Translations under genes and position numbers: made by a program
Shown here: piece by piece, positions 24,835-33,636 of the stretch
How positions within the stretch are numbered: position 1 is the stretch's first letter
Layout of the letters: every line of letters starts with the position of its first letter
Source: Phycisphaerae bacterium
GTDB lineage: Bacteria; Planctomycetota; Phycisphaerae; Phycisphaerales; SM1A02
DNA length: 64,000 nucleotides
Direction of reading: 5' to 3'
NCBI GenBank assembly: GCA_016795035.1
Contig: JAEUIT010000044.1
Location: forward strand, 62,001-126,000
Notes under the pieces: model-generated
The model's input: the letters and a program-made list of their open reading frames with translations, nothing else
Told to the model about the DNA's origin: nothing
The model's database searches: none

Positions 24835-25665
24835 ATGGCCCAAGCCACGTACGCCAATCCTCTCGCAGCGATCTTCGGCCGCCTTGGCGAACAGGTCTTC
24901 GGGGTCCTCGAGTTCTTCGGAAGCCTCGCGTGGCTCGGCTGGGATGTCGGCGTGTGGACCACCCGCGCGCTGGTGCGCCGCACCGTTCGCTTCGGCACGC
25001 CGGCGTTCGTGTCGCAGATGGTGCGTGTCGGCGTGCGCAGCGTCCCGATCGTTTGCCTCGTCTCCGGCTGCATCGGCTTCATCCTGGCGCTGCAGACGGC
25101 GCCGAGCCTCGCGCAGTTCAATCAGACCGACAAGGTCGCGAATCTCGTCGCCGTCGCGGTCTTCCGCGAACTCGGCCCGCTCATCGCGGCGATCGTCCTG
25201 ACCGGATTCGCCGGCGCGTCGATCGCGGCCGAGATCGGCACGATGGTCGTCGGCGAGGAGATCGAGGCGCTCGAGGCGATGGCGCTCAATCCGATCCGCT
25301 TCCTCGTGATGCCGCGCGTGCTCGCGACGACGTTGAGCCTGATCTGCCTCGCGGTACTCGCCGACGTCACCGCCGTCATCGGCGGCGGCATCATCGGCGT
25401 CACCACGCTCGACATCGCCTTTGAGGTCTATCGCGACAACACGATCGACCAGCTGAAGCAAGCCGACTTCCTCACCGGCCTCCTGAAGGCAGGCGTCTTC
25501 GGCGCGATCCTCGGCCTGATCGCCTGCCGCAACGGCCTCCGCGTCGAAGGCGGCGCCGCCGGCGTCGGCAAGGCCACGACCGACACCGTCGTCCAGACGG
25601 TCGTCGTCGTCGTCCTCGCCGACCTTCTCTTCACCGCGATCTTCTTCGCGATCGGCTGGACGTGA
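24835..25665 (+). CDS. MlaE-family ABC transporter permease
   Basis: The 276-residue integral membrane protein matches the MlaE/DUF140 permease family, which moves phospholipids between membranes. The central segment FRELGPLIAAIVLTGFAGASIAAEIGTM (split over two helices, about 112-140), with EEIEALEAMALNPIRFLVMPR after it, is the family signature. There are about five membrane segments. The matching ATPase (MlaF) and MCE protein (MlaD) are not next to it. Its stop overlaps the GTG of the C25 peptidase gene (GTGA at 25662), so the two are translationally coupled. Confidence 0.9.
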   Translation: MAQATYANPLAAIFGRLGEQVFGVLEFFGSLAWLGWDVGVWTTRALVRRTVRFGTPAFVSQMVRVGVRSVPIVCLVSGCIGFILALQTAPSLAQFNQTDKVANLVAVAVFRELGPLIAAIVLTGFAGASIAAEIGTMVVGEEIEALEAMALNPIRFLVMPRVLATTLSLICLAVLADVTAVIGGGIIGVTTLDIAFEVYRDNTIDQLKQADFLTGLLKAGVFGAILGLIACRNGLRVEGGAAGVGKATTDTVVQTVVVVVLADLLFTAIFFAIGWT

Positions 25666-27302
25666 GCCCGCTCGCGTGGCTGGCGGCGCTCGCCCTCCAC
25701 GTTGCAGCCGCGCCCGGCACAGCGCGACTCGGCTACGTCGTGCACGCGCCCGCGCTCGCTGACGTTGCCCGCGAATGGGAGACGTATCGGCGCGCCGACG
25801 GCTGGAGCGTCGAGCGCCTCGAGGTTCGCGCCGGGGCCACGGCTGCCGAGGTGCGCGACGAGATCGCGGCACGGCTTCGCGCCGCGGCGCCGGCGCGCGA
25901 CGCCGACGTCGCGATCCTTCTCCTCGGCGACGAGGCGTGCGCCGACGAGTCGCGCGTACCGACGTTTCACCTCCCGCAGACCGATCCCGATCTCCTCGGG
26001 CATCAGCGCGGCGAGCCGAATCCCACGTTCGCGGCCGACCATCCCTATGCGGCCGTCGCGAACGACGTCCCCTGCCGACTGTCGCTCGGCCGCGTGCCGG
26101 CATCGACGCCCGACGAGGCGCGCGCGGTCCTCGCGAAGGTCCGCGCGTATGAAGCGGCGGGTGCTCCGAGCGACGCCGCCGATCGCCTCGAGTTCGTCGC
26201 CGGCGAGGCGCGCTTCGGCGTGTTCGATCCGATCTTCGAGCAGCTCTTCGTGGGATTCGTCGACGAGTGCGTGCCTCCGCGTTTCCGCGTCGACGTGACG
26301 TATGCGAAGCCGTCGTCCCTCTGGTGCCCGCCGCCGAGCGCGATGGAGACGACGACGCTCGAGCGTCTCACCCGCGGAGCGCTCGCATTCACCTACACGG
26401 GACACGGACACGCGGACGGGCTCGACCGGCTCACATGGCGCGGCAACGACGGCAGGATGCGCTCCGAGCCGATCCTTCGCGCCGAGTCGGTGTCGGCCGC
26501 GACGCGCGACGCGGCGCTTCGGCCGGTCGCGATCCTGAGCTGCTGCTCGACCGGATGGTTCGACCGCGCCGACGGTCGCGACTCGCTCGCCGAAGCGCTT
26601 CTCGCCGATCCGGAAGGGCCCATTGCGGTGGTGGCCGGCACGCGCGTGACGCATCCCTATGCGAACGCGCTCGTCGTGAAGGAGTATCTCTCCACGTTGC
26701 TGGCGTCGCCCGGGGCGACGATCGGAGAGGTCGATCGCCGGGCCCGCGACGCGATGCTCGAGACCGACGATCGCGACCGCCGCCTCGAGGCGCTCGTCGA
26801 GCCGATCGCGAAGCTGACGCGCTGGCGCACGTCGCTCAAGGACCTGCGCGCCATGCACGTCGACATGTACGTCCTCTTCGGAGACCCGATGCTGCGCGTG
26901 GTCGCGCCGCCCGTCGAGTTCACGACGCTCTCGCGCGACGGCGACACGCTCGAGGCCACGCTCGACGGCGCCGTCTCCGGCACCGCGACGATCACTGTCG
27001 AGACAGAGCTTGGCGAGCCTGCGGATCGCTCCGCGTTGCAGCCGCCGGCCCTCAATGACGACGTGGCCGCGCGCACCGCCCGCAACTATCCCCTCGCGAA
27101 CGATCGCGTGCTGTGGCGCGTGACCGCGACGCTCGCGGACGGGCGCGTGCGCGTCGACCTTCCCTCCCCGTTGCCGCCTCGCGCGGCGCTCGTGCGCGTG
27201 CGCGTCGATGCCGTCCGCGCCGACGGCTCGACGTTGCGGGCGGCCGGGGCGAGGCGCGTGGCGCCCGTCGGCGCGCGGACGCCGGTCTCCTCAGCGCCAT
27301 GA
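25662..27302 (+). CDS. Exported C25-type (gingipain-like) cysteine peptidase
   Basis: The 546-residue protein starts with a short hydrophobic signal (WLAALALHVAAAP). Its core has the caspase-like C25 pattern: catalytic His in FTYTGHGHADG (about 243-253) and catalytic Cys in AILSCCSTGWF (about 290-300), followed by VVAGTRVTHPYAN and VLFGDPMLRV, the usual end of the catalytic domain. A beta-sandwich tail (about 420-535) resembles the Ig-like domain of gingipains. Start GTG overlaps the mlaE stop. A related enzyme lies at 47527-48885. Substrate is unknown. Confidence 0.85.
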   Translation: MSPLAWLAALALHVAAAPGTARLGYVVHAPALADVAREWETYRRADGWSVERLEVRAGATAAEVRDEIAARLRAAAPARDADVAILLLGDEACADESRVPTFHLPQTDPDLLGHQRGEPNPTFAADHPYAAVANDVPCRLSLGRVPASTPDEARAVLAKVRAYEAAGAPSDAADRLEFVAGEARFGVFDPIFEQLFVGFVDECVPPRFRVDVTYAKPSSLWCPPPSAMETTTLERLTRGALAFTYTGHGHADGLDRLTWRGNDGRMRSEPILRAESVSAATRDAALRPVAILSCCSTGWFDRADGRDSLAEALLADPEGPIAVVAGTRVTHPYANALVVKEYLSTLLASPGATIGEVDRRARDAMLETDDRDRRLEALVEPIAKLTRWRTSLKDLRAMHVDMYVLFGDPMLRVVAPPVEFTTLSRDGDTLEATLDGAVSGTATITVETELGEPADRSALQPPALNDDVAARTARNYPLANDRVLWRVTATLADGRVRVDLPSPLPPRAALVRVRVDAVRADGSTLRAAGARRVAPVGARTPVSSAP

Positions 27303-27338
27303 AAAAACACACCCCAGGCTGTTCGCCGAGGGTGTGTC
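27303..27338 (-). terminator. Terminator for leftward transcription
   Basis: ACACACCC and GGGTGTGT form an 8-bp stem around a 15-base loop; on the minus strand the stem runs straight into TTTTTT. It may also end rightward transcription of the C25 gene. The only candidate leftward gene is the tiny frame at 27444-27542. Confidence 0.6.
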
Positions 27339-27443
27339 AAAGCCTCTCTCTCGAGGGCACAAGGGGTCGCACGTGGAGCGAGGACCCGAAAAAGGCGGCA
27401 CGTCAAAGCCCGTCGCTCCGGTCAGTCGGGATCGCAACGGGAA

Positions 27444-27542
27444 TCAGCAGAGCGAGGCGAAGGCGAGGGCGGTCAGAAGAAGCACCCTCCACTTGGTCTC
27501 GGTGAGTCGGAAGCACTTCGCCAGCATGAGGTTCGCGTCCAC
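27444..27542 (-). CDS. Possible 32-residue membrane peptide
   Basis: A GTG start at 27542 preceded by AAAGGGGA begins a short frame ending in one hydrophobic helix (WRVLLLTALAFASLC). It lies just upstream of a leftward terminator (27303-27338) in a 365-bp gap that has no other explanation. The peptide is not recognised and could be chance. Confidence 0.3.
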   Translation of the reverse strand: MDANLMLAKCFRLTETKWRVLLLTALAFASLC

Positions 27543-27667
27543 TCTGATTCCCCTTTGTCGCCGTCGAAGCGGCAGACGCCCAGTTAGGATCAAAGGCCGT
27601 GCCAGACCCGCTTGAGCGCTCGGGATCGCGTTCACGACGCATTCCGGCGGGTCGACTGTGACGCCCG

Positions 27668-29704
27668 ATGCCCACTCGCCACGATCGATGTCGCCGGCCT
27701 GCAACGTGGAGCGCGTTTCCGCTTCTTCTCTGTTGCGTTTTCGCAACGTCCGCCGGCGCGAACCCACCGTCCGAAAACACCTCGCCTTCGGCCCCCGCCG
27801 CGACCCCTCCCGCGGTCGCCGCGCCCGCCGACGCCCGCGAGCCGGACCTTGAGTCGTGCATCGCCGCCTTCCTCGCCGCGCGCGGATGGCTCGACGCCGG
27901 CGAGACCCCGCCGCCGAGCGACCCGAGCACCGCGTTGCCGTTGCCGGGCACGCGCGGCGTCGCGGTGATCCTGCGGCATCGCGGCCGATTCGTCGGTTCG
28001 GGTGACGACTGGCCCGTCGGCGCCGGCGACGACCGCATGCTCCGGCGCGCGTTCGCCCGTGCGCTCGCACGGGCCGTCGGCGACACCGTGATCGCCGCGC
28101 TCCCGCGCGACCTTCGCGACTCCACGCTGAAGGAACTCTCGCTCGAGATCGATTTCGCGGGCAGACCGGAGCCGCTCGTCGGCCGCACGTTCGCCGAATG
28201 CGCGACGCGCATCGAACCGGGCCTCGACGGCATCGCGATGCGGCGCGGCGGCGGCAACGCGGCGCGCTGGGCCGCGGTCTTTCCCGCGTCGATGGCGGCG
28301 TCGAACCTGTCGGCGGCGCCCGAACGCGGATTCCTCGGCCTTCTCGGCGACCTCGAGCTTCCGCTCAAGGACCTGCCCGATCTCGTGCGCAGCGATCCCG
28401 TGGGCGTCTTCCGGTTTCCGTCGCTTCGGCTTGCCCAGACGACTCCCACCGAAATGCCCTTCATCCGTGGCCGCGGCGTGCAGCGCTACAGCGACGCCGA
28501 CGTCACGCCGGCGGCGATCGAGCGCTTCGCCGCCAGCACGCTGAGCCGCTTGGCGCTCAGCGTTGCAGCCGCGATCCCGCAGGCGGTGACGAAGGAACTC
28601 GGCGGCGGCGGCGAGCGCGGCGTCGAAGGCCTCGGCCTCTTCGGCAACTACGAGCCGGTGCCCGACCAGTTCACGCCGCTGATCGCGCCGCCGCTCGAGC
28701 AGGCGCTCGCGGCGTGGGCCGCGGCCAGCGTGTCGACATGCGAGCGCTTCAACCCCGAGCTCCGCGAACGAGCGCACCGGTTCGCGGTCGATCTGCTCGT
28801 CGACCTCGCGCTTCGCACGTCGGCCGAAGAGTCGCCGAGCGCGACGACGCCACCGATGGCGTTCGCGCTCTGCGCCGTTTCGGCGTTAGGCGATCCGGAG
28901 AAACTCCCGGCGCCGGTGCGCGAGTTCGCGTCGCTCGCCCGTGAGAAGCTCGGCGTCCAGTTCAAGTCGGGCAACGTGGGCGATCGCGCGCTCGCGACGA
29001 TGGCGTCGGCGATGGCGCTCGTCGGCGACGGCCGCGTGGCCGGAACCACCGAAACGCGCGCCGCGCTCGACGCGCTCTGGACCGCCGCGACGCCGCCCGA
29101 ACTCGTCGGCCACCTTCCGTGGCTCGCGCTCGCCGAAGTGGCGTACGCGAAGAACACCGGGCAACCGGTCGCGAACGGGGAGCGGGCCCTCCAGATCCTC
29201 GACGTGCTCCTTCCGGCGCAGGCCGGATTCGGCCGCTACCCCTCGGACGACGACCTTCGCGGCGGGTTCCGCCTGACCGGCGCCGGACGCAACAGCGTCA
29301 ACAGCCAGTCGCTTCGACCCGGCCTCGGCCTCGCGGTGATCGCGAGCCAACCCGGGTACCTGCCGCCGGAGCGTCAGGCGGATCTCGTGCGCCGCGTCCG
29401 GTCGCTCGTGCGGTTTGCGATGGAGCTCGCGGTCGACGAGCGTGAGAGCCTCTTCTTCCGGAATCCTCCGCGTTGCCAAGGCGGCGTGCGTGTGGCCCTG
29501 TGGGACTCGACCATGCCGGTCGCGGCCAACGCGATGGCGATTCTCGTGGCGACGGAGGCGGTTGAGGCGTTGACCTCGCCCGCACCGAGTCAGGCAGACG
29601 CACCGGACGCGCCCGCGCCGCACGCCGGCGACGATCGCGCGACCACCGATCCAGACGACAAAAACCGGCAACCGCCGAGCGAAGAAGGCCGAAAACACTA
29701 CTGA
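27668..29704 (+). CDS. Large exported protein, part resembling the AMMECR1 fold
   Basis: The 678-residue product has a signal peptide (FPLLLCCVFATSAGA, about 17-31) and a Pro/Ala-rich linker. A domain at about 95-290, including RIEPGLDGIAMRRGGGNAA and AVFPASM, recalls AMMECR1 proteins; that similarity is by eye only. The remainder (about 330-650) is helical, like an alpha/alpha-barrel or tetratricopeptide-type scaffold. No catalytic motif is clear. The tail is highly charged. It has its own start with no strong ribosome-binding site. Confidence 0.7.
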   Translation: MPTRHDRCRRPATWSAFPLLLCCVFATSAGANPPSENTSPSAPAATPPAVAAPADAREPDLESCIAAFLAARGWLDAGETPPPSDPSTALPLPGTRGVAVILRHRGRFVGSGDDWPVGAGDDRMLRRAFARALARAVGDTVIAALPRDLRDSTLKELSLEIDFAGRPEPLVGRTFAECATRIEPGLDGIAMRRGGGNAARWAAVFPASMAASNLSAAPERGFLGLLGDLELPLKDLPDLVRSDPVGVFRFPSLRLAQTTPTEMPFIRGRGVQRYSDADVTPAAIERFAASTLSRLALSVAAAIPQAVTKELGGGGERGVEGLGLFGNYEPVPDQFTPLIAPPLEQALAAWAAASVSTCERFNPELRERAHRFAVDLLVDLALRTSAEESPSATTPPMAFALCAVSALGDPEKLPAPVREFASLAREKLGVQFKSGNVGDRALATMASAMALVGDGRVAGTTETRAALDALWTAATPPELVGHLPWLALAEVAYAKNTGQPVANGERALQILDVLLPAQAGFGRYPSDDDLRGGFRLTGAGRNSVNSQSLRPGLGLAVIASQPGYLPPERQADLVRRVRSLVRFAMELAVDERESLFFRNPPRCQGGVRVALWDSTMPVAANAMAILVATEAVEALTSPAPSQADAPDAPAPHAGDDRATTDPDDKNRQPPSEEGRKHY

Positions 29705-29705
29705 T

Positions 29706-29733
29706 CGATCGCGGCCCTGTCGGCCGACGATCG
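29706..29733 (+). terminator. Possible hairpin terminator
   Basis: CGATCGCGGCC pairs with GGCCGACGATCG (one bulge) across a five-base loop. There is no U run directly after it, so it may be rho-dependent or only a structural hairpin. Confidence 0.3.
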
Positions 29734-29765
29734 TGAGCGCGCAGCCGTTTTTGGCGAGCAGCTCC

Positions 29766-29793
29766 TTGGGAATCGCAAGGGTTTCCGTATAGT
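29766..29793 (+). promoter_or_regulatory. Promoter of the first STN-domain gene
   Basis: TTGGGA (29766-29771), a 16-bp spacer and TATAGT (29788-29793), the best -10 in this half of the window. It gives a leader of about 165 nt before the ATG at 29964. Confidence 0.6.
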
Positions 29794-29963
29794 TAGACGT
29801 GGCTTCGGTCGTCGCGAGTCGCACGCGCGTGCCGCAACCGATCGAGCCCGCATGCACGAGCCGTTAGGCCTTCGCGCGTGCGCAGCGAAGCCCGTCGCAC
29901 GAATCAGATCGCATGTTTGGGCGCGCCCGTGCGGCTCGCCCGTCAAAGCCCGGAGTGCCTTCG

Positions 29964-31121
29964 ATGAAGCAGGTCACCGTCGGATTGCGTGGAACTCGGC
30001 TGCTCGCCGCAACGCTGGTCGCTGGTGTCGCCGTCGCGGCGCACGCACAGAACCTCTCCGACCGCTTCGCCGAAGTCGCCAAGATGCGGCAAGAGGCCGC
30101 CGCGCAGGACGTCACCGGCGCTCGACTCTTGGGCGCGCTCCTCTACACCGACATCACCGTCGAGTTCAAGGACACGAAGGTGAAGGACGCGATCGACTTC
30201 ATCGCGAACGCGCTCGGCGTTCCGCTTGTCGCTCGCTACCAGACCGATCGCATCGGCACCGGCCTCGACCCCGAGATGGAAGTGACGCTGAAGGTCGAGG
30301 GCAAGCCCGCGCTCAACGTGCTCGAGATGATCCTCGAGCAGGTCTCGGTCGACACGCCGGCCACCTGGCAACTCCGCGGCTCGTTCATCGAAGTCGGCAC
30401 CAAGGACCGCCTCAGCGTTCCGGCCGCCCGTGAAGTTCGGCTCTATCCGATCCGCGATCTCATCTTCGAACCGCCGCTCTTCGACAACGCTCCGAACTTC
30501 AACCTGAACCAAGCCATTCAGCAAGGCAACAACGGCGGTACCGGTGGCGGCGGCGGTGGCAGCGGCGGCGGCGGTGGTGGATTCGGCGGTGGTGGCGGCG
30601 GCGGTGGCTTCGGTGGTGGCGGTGGCGGCAGCGGTGGTGGCGGTGGCGGCGGCGGAATCTTCGGCGATCCCGGCGATGCCCCCGACGCCGTGCCCGAAGA
30701 GGACCGCGCCCAGAAGATCATCGACATCATCACCGAGAGCATCGAACCCGACGCCTGGCTCGACATCGCCTCGATTCGCTACTACCAGGGCGTCCTGATC
30801 GTCCGCGCTCCCGACTACATCCAGCGCCAGATCGGCGGCTATCCGTTCGCGGCCGCGCCGCGGCGCGAGGTAGCGCAGTCCGGCGGACGGTACGTCACCT
30901 TCTCGGCCCCCTTCTCGGTCATCGAGAACGTGCAGTTCCGGCCGGTGACCGTGACCGGCGCTGCCGGTGGCGGCGGCTTCGGCACCGGCGGCGGCAACAA
31001 CCCGGCTCCGCCCGCCAACGGCGGGAATTCCGGCAAGGGCGGCAGCGGCGTTCCGCCGACCAAGCCCTCTGGAGGGACGGGTGGCGGTGCTGGCGGCGGT
31101 AGTGGCGGCGGCCGCAAGTAA
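29964..31121 (+). CDS. Exported STN-domain protein with glycine-rich linkers
   Basis: The 385-residue protein has a signal peptide (cleavage near AHA-QNL) and a secretin/TonB N-terminal (STN) type domain: ITVEFKDTKVKDAIDFIANA followed by GVPLVARY (about 66-95). A region of about 40 nearly continuous Gly residues with Phe and Ser comes next (coded at 30537-30657 by GGCGGT-type repeats), then a second small alpha/beta domain ending RAPDYIQRQIGGYPF, and a Gly/Pro/Asn tail. There is no secretin pore domain. ATG 29964 has GGAG at 29952. The next gene encodes a shorter relative. The role may be in a pilus or secretion-type assembly. Confidence 0.8.
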   Translation: MKQVTVGLRGTRLLAATLVAGVAVAAHAQNLSDRFAEVAKMRQEAAAQDVTGARLLGALLYTDITVEFKDTKVKDAIDFIANALGVPLVARYQTDRIGTGLDPEMEVTLKVEGKPALNVLEMILEQVSVDTPATWQLRGSFIEVGTKDRLSVPAAREVRLYPIRDLIFEPPLFDNAPNFNLNQAIQQGNNGGTGGGGGGSGGGGGGFGGGGGGGGFGGGGGGSGGGGGGGGIFGDPGDAPDAVPEEDRAQKIIDIITESIEPDAWLDIASIRYYQGVLIVRAPDYIQRQIGGYPFAAAPRREVAQSGGRYVTFSAPFSVIENVQFRPVTVTGAAGGGGFGTGGGNNPAPPANGGNSGKGGSGVPPTKPSGGTGGGAGGGSGGGRK

Positions 31122-31141
31122 GCATCACGAGGAACGACTTC

Positions 31142-31181
31142 CGCCGATCGACGGCTTCACCGCCTCGATCGGCGTTTTCTT
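31142..31181 (+). terminator. Rho-independent terminator between the STN genes
   Basis: A perfect 10-bp stem (31142-31151 with 31165-31174) with a 13-base loop is followed by TTTTCTTT. Confidence 0.8.
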
Positions 31182-31221
31182 TCCGTAGTACGTTGGTCCC
31201 GCGATCACCCTGGGAAGCCGC

Positions 31222-32208
31222 ATGACCCGCTCCGCCATCGCCCGTCTCGTGCCTTCGCTCTGCGCCGTAACGCTGGCGTGTTCGGTCGTCGCCGATCCGC
31301 CGGCGCCGTCCAAGCCGAAGGACCCGGCCGGCCCGCCCGCGCCGACCGTCGACGTCGGCACGCCGACGCGCCTCGAAGTCCGCTACGAGACGACGCGCGG
31401 CGCGAACGATCTCACCCCCACGGGCGACGACGTCGAGCAGCGCGAGGCGCTGGGCAAGCTCTTGTTCGCGAAGGTCTCGATCGATGCCGATGACCGCCCC
31501 ATTCGCGAGGTGATCACGACGATCGCGCGCTCGATGCGCCTGAACCTCGTGCCCTTCTACGAGGGCCCCGACCGACCGGCGCCGCGTCTCGGCATGAGTC
31601 CGACGCGACGGGTCACGCTCTACCTCGAGGAGGTTGACGGCCGCACGCTGCTCGAAGCGCTCGCGACCCAATGCGGTCCCGAGATGACGTGGCAGATCCA
31701 GCGCGGCACGATCGAGTTCGGGCCGCGCGAGGCGCTCGCACGCGAAGACGCGCGGTCGACCCGCGTGTACGACGTCACCGATCTCACGTTCGAGGCGCCG
31801 TACTTCCAGCGACCGCGGAACAAGATCATGCCGGTCGACTACGAGACGGACCAGAAGCAACTGCGGCTTCGACCGAAGGACGTCGTCGCCGACCTCGTGC
31901 GCTCGATCTCGGAACAGTGCGAGCCCGACGCCTTCCGCCCCGCGCCGCCGCCGACCGAGGCCGAGATCGCCGAGGGCACGAAGCGCGAGCAGTTGAAGCA
32001 CACGACGCCCGACCCGTCGGCCAGCCGTCGCCCGGCCGTGAATTCGACGGCGACACGCAATCTCGATCCCGACGCCGGTCCGATCTACGTCCTCGGCCAG
32101 TGGGCACAGATCCACGTGAAGGAGACGACGATCGTCGTCACCGCGCCCGACTTCGTGCATCGCGCGATCGACGGATACCCGGCGCCGATTCCTCCGCGCG
32201 CCCGCTGA
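31222..32208 (+). CDS. Second exported STN-like protein, relative of the preceding gene
   Basis: The 328-residue protein has a signal peptide, a Pro/Lys-rich linker and an STN-like domain (KVSIDADDRPIREVITTIAR, about 84-103). A region with DLTFEAPYF parallels DLIFEPPLF of the neighbour, and the ending IVVTAPDFVHRAIDGYPAPI parallels that gene's IVRAPDYIQRQIGGYPF. The glycine linkers are absent. The pair probably arose by duplication. A terminator separates them, so they need not be co-transcribed. Confidence 0.78.
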   Translation: MTRSAIARLVPSLCAVTLACSVVADPPAPSKPKDPAGPPAPTVDVGTPTRLEVRYETTRGANDLTPTGDDVEQREALGKLLFAKVSIDADDRPIREVITTIARSMRLNLVPFYEGPDRPAPRLGMSPTRRVTLYLEEVDGRTLLEALATQCGPEMTWQIQRGTIEFGPREALAREDARSTRVYDVTDLTFEAPYFQRPRNKIMPVDYETDQKQLRLRPKDVVADLVRSISEQCEPDAFRPAPPPTEAEIAEGTKREQLKHTTPDPSASRRPAVNSTATRNLDPDAGPIYVLGQWAQIHVKETTIVVTAPDFVHRAIDGYPAPIPPRAR

Positions 32209-32250
32209 TCGGCGCTCGCCCGACAACGCGGTTTCCGTACCATCCGACGC

Positions 32251-33636
32251 GTGAGCGGACGGGTCGCAACGGAGGCTGACGAACAGACGGACTTGACGTC
32301 GAGCGCGGAGCGCGAAGATCGCCTCCGCTCCGATCTCCGCGCCTGCACCGGCGACGGCGCCACGTACTCGTTCATGGTCGGGATCGGCGAGTCGTATCTC
32401 GCCGCGTTCGTCGTCGCGCTCGGCATGTCGGGCGTCACCGCGGGGCTGGTCGCGGCCGCGCCGCCCGTCGCTGGCGGCGCGTTGCAGCTCCTCGCGCCGC
32501 GGGGCGTCCGCATGGTCGGAAGTCCGAGGCGATGGGTCATGCTCTGCGCCGTCGTGCAGGCGCTGAGCCTCGTGACGCTCGCGGTCGGCGCCGCCATCGG
32601 CCGCGTGCCGGCGTGGCTCGTCTTCCTCCTCGCGAGCCTCTACTGGACCGGCGCGCTCGCGGCCGGCGGCGCGTGGAACACCTGGGTCGCCGAGCTCTTC
32701 CCCGCGCGCATCCGCGCCCGCTACTTCGCCAAGCGCAACCGCTTCTGCCAGTTCCTGATCCTCGGCGGCCTCCTCCTCGGCGGCGCCCTCATCTCGATCG
32801 GCGAGAAGGTGGGCTATCCGCTGCTCGCCTTCACCGCGTGCTTCGGGCTCGCGGGGGCGGCCCGACTCGCGTCGCTCGCTTATCTCCTCCGTCAGACCGA
32901 CCTGCCGAGCGCGGGCGCCGGCCACTCGTCGGTGTCGCTCCACCGCGTGCTTCTCGCGGGCGACGCGCCGGCGAAGATCATCGTCGCGATGCTCTGCCTG
33001 CAAGGCGCGGTGCAGGTCGGCCAGCCGTACTTCAACCCGTTCATGCTGAAGTCGCTCGAGTTCTCGCCGATGGTCTACACGACGGCGATCGCGCTGTCGT
33101 TCGTCGGCAAGAGCCTCGCGCTTCCGCTTGCGGGCGCGCTCAGCGATCGTCACGGAGCGCGCTCCGTCCTCACGACGAGCGCGATCGGCATCGCGTTTCT
33201 CGCCGCGATCTGGCTCGTGTCGCCGAGCCCGTTCTGGATCCTCCCGTCGCAGTTGGCGGCAGGCATGTTCTGGGGGGCGTACGAGCTTGCGACGTTCCTC
33301 ATCCTGCTCGAGGCGATTCCCCATCGTGAGCGCACGAGTTTCATGAGCTGGTACTACCTCCTGAACTCCTCCGCGATGGTGCTCGGCTCGCTCCTCGGCG
33401 CGAAGATCCTCGCGGGCGAGGAGACGTGGTCGGGCTACGCGACGGTGTTCGGCGCGTCGACGCTTCTCCGCCTGATCGCGATCATGCCGTTCTTCTCGTT
33501 GCGGCTCGACGCCAAGCGGCACCATGACGTCGTCGTCGATCCGGTCGCGGTCCGTGCGAGCGGAGGCTCGATCGGCGTGCCCCGCGCGGTCGACGAACCC
33601 GACGACGCCGACATTCCCGAGGAGGTCCGACCGTGA
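32251..33636 (+). CDS. Major facilitator superfamily transporter
   Basis: The 461-residue membrane protein has about twelve hydrophobic segments. Motifs include WNTWVAELFPARIRARYFAKRNRF in the central helix-loop region (about 145-168) and LSDRHGARSVL (about 294-304), the motif A-like loop of the second half. The substrate is not evident. GTG 32251 has TACCAT 7 bp upstream, suggesting a leaderless message. The stop overlaps the start of the GT39-like gene (GTGA at 33633), so the two are coupled. Confidence 0.85.
   Translation: MSGRVATEADEQTDLTSSAEREDRLRSDLRACTGDGATYSFMVGIGESYLAAFVVALGMSGVTAGLVAAAPPVAGGALQLLAPRGVRMVGSPRRWVMLCAVVQALSLVTLAVGAAIGRVPAWLVFLLASLYWTGALAAGGAWNTWVAELFPARIRARYFAKRNRFCQFLILGGLLLGGALISIGEKVGYPLLAFTACFGLAGAARLASLAYLLRQTDLPSAGAGHSSVSLHRVLLAGDAPAKIIVAMLCLQGAVQVGQPYFNPFMLKSLEFSPMVYTTAIALSFVGKSLALPLAGALSDRHGARSVLTTSAIGIAFLAAIWLVSPSPFWILPSQLAAGMFWGAYELATFLILLEAIPHRERTSFMSWYYLLNSSAMVLGSLLGAKILAGEETWSGYATVFGASTLLRLIAIMPFFSLRLDAKRHHDVVVDPVAVRASGGSIGVPRAVDEPDDADIPEEVRP

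Noticed and set aside
30537..30657. GGCGGT tandem repeats as a possible microsatellite or CRISPR-like array
   Set aside because: They encode the glycine linker of the STN protein in one continuous frame; no spacers.
30919..33525. 868-codon minus-strand reading frame
   Set aside because: Antisense of the second STN gene and the MFS transporter; highly charged low-complexity translation without domains.
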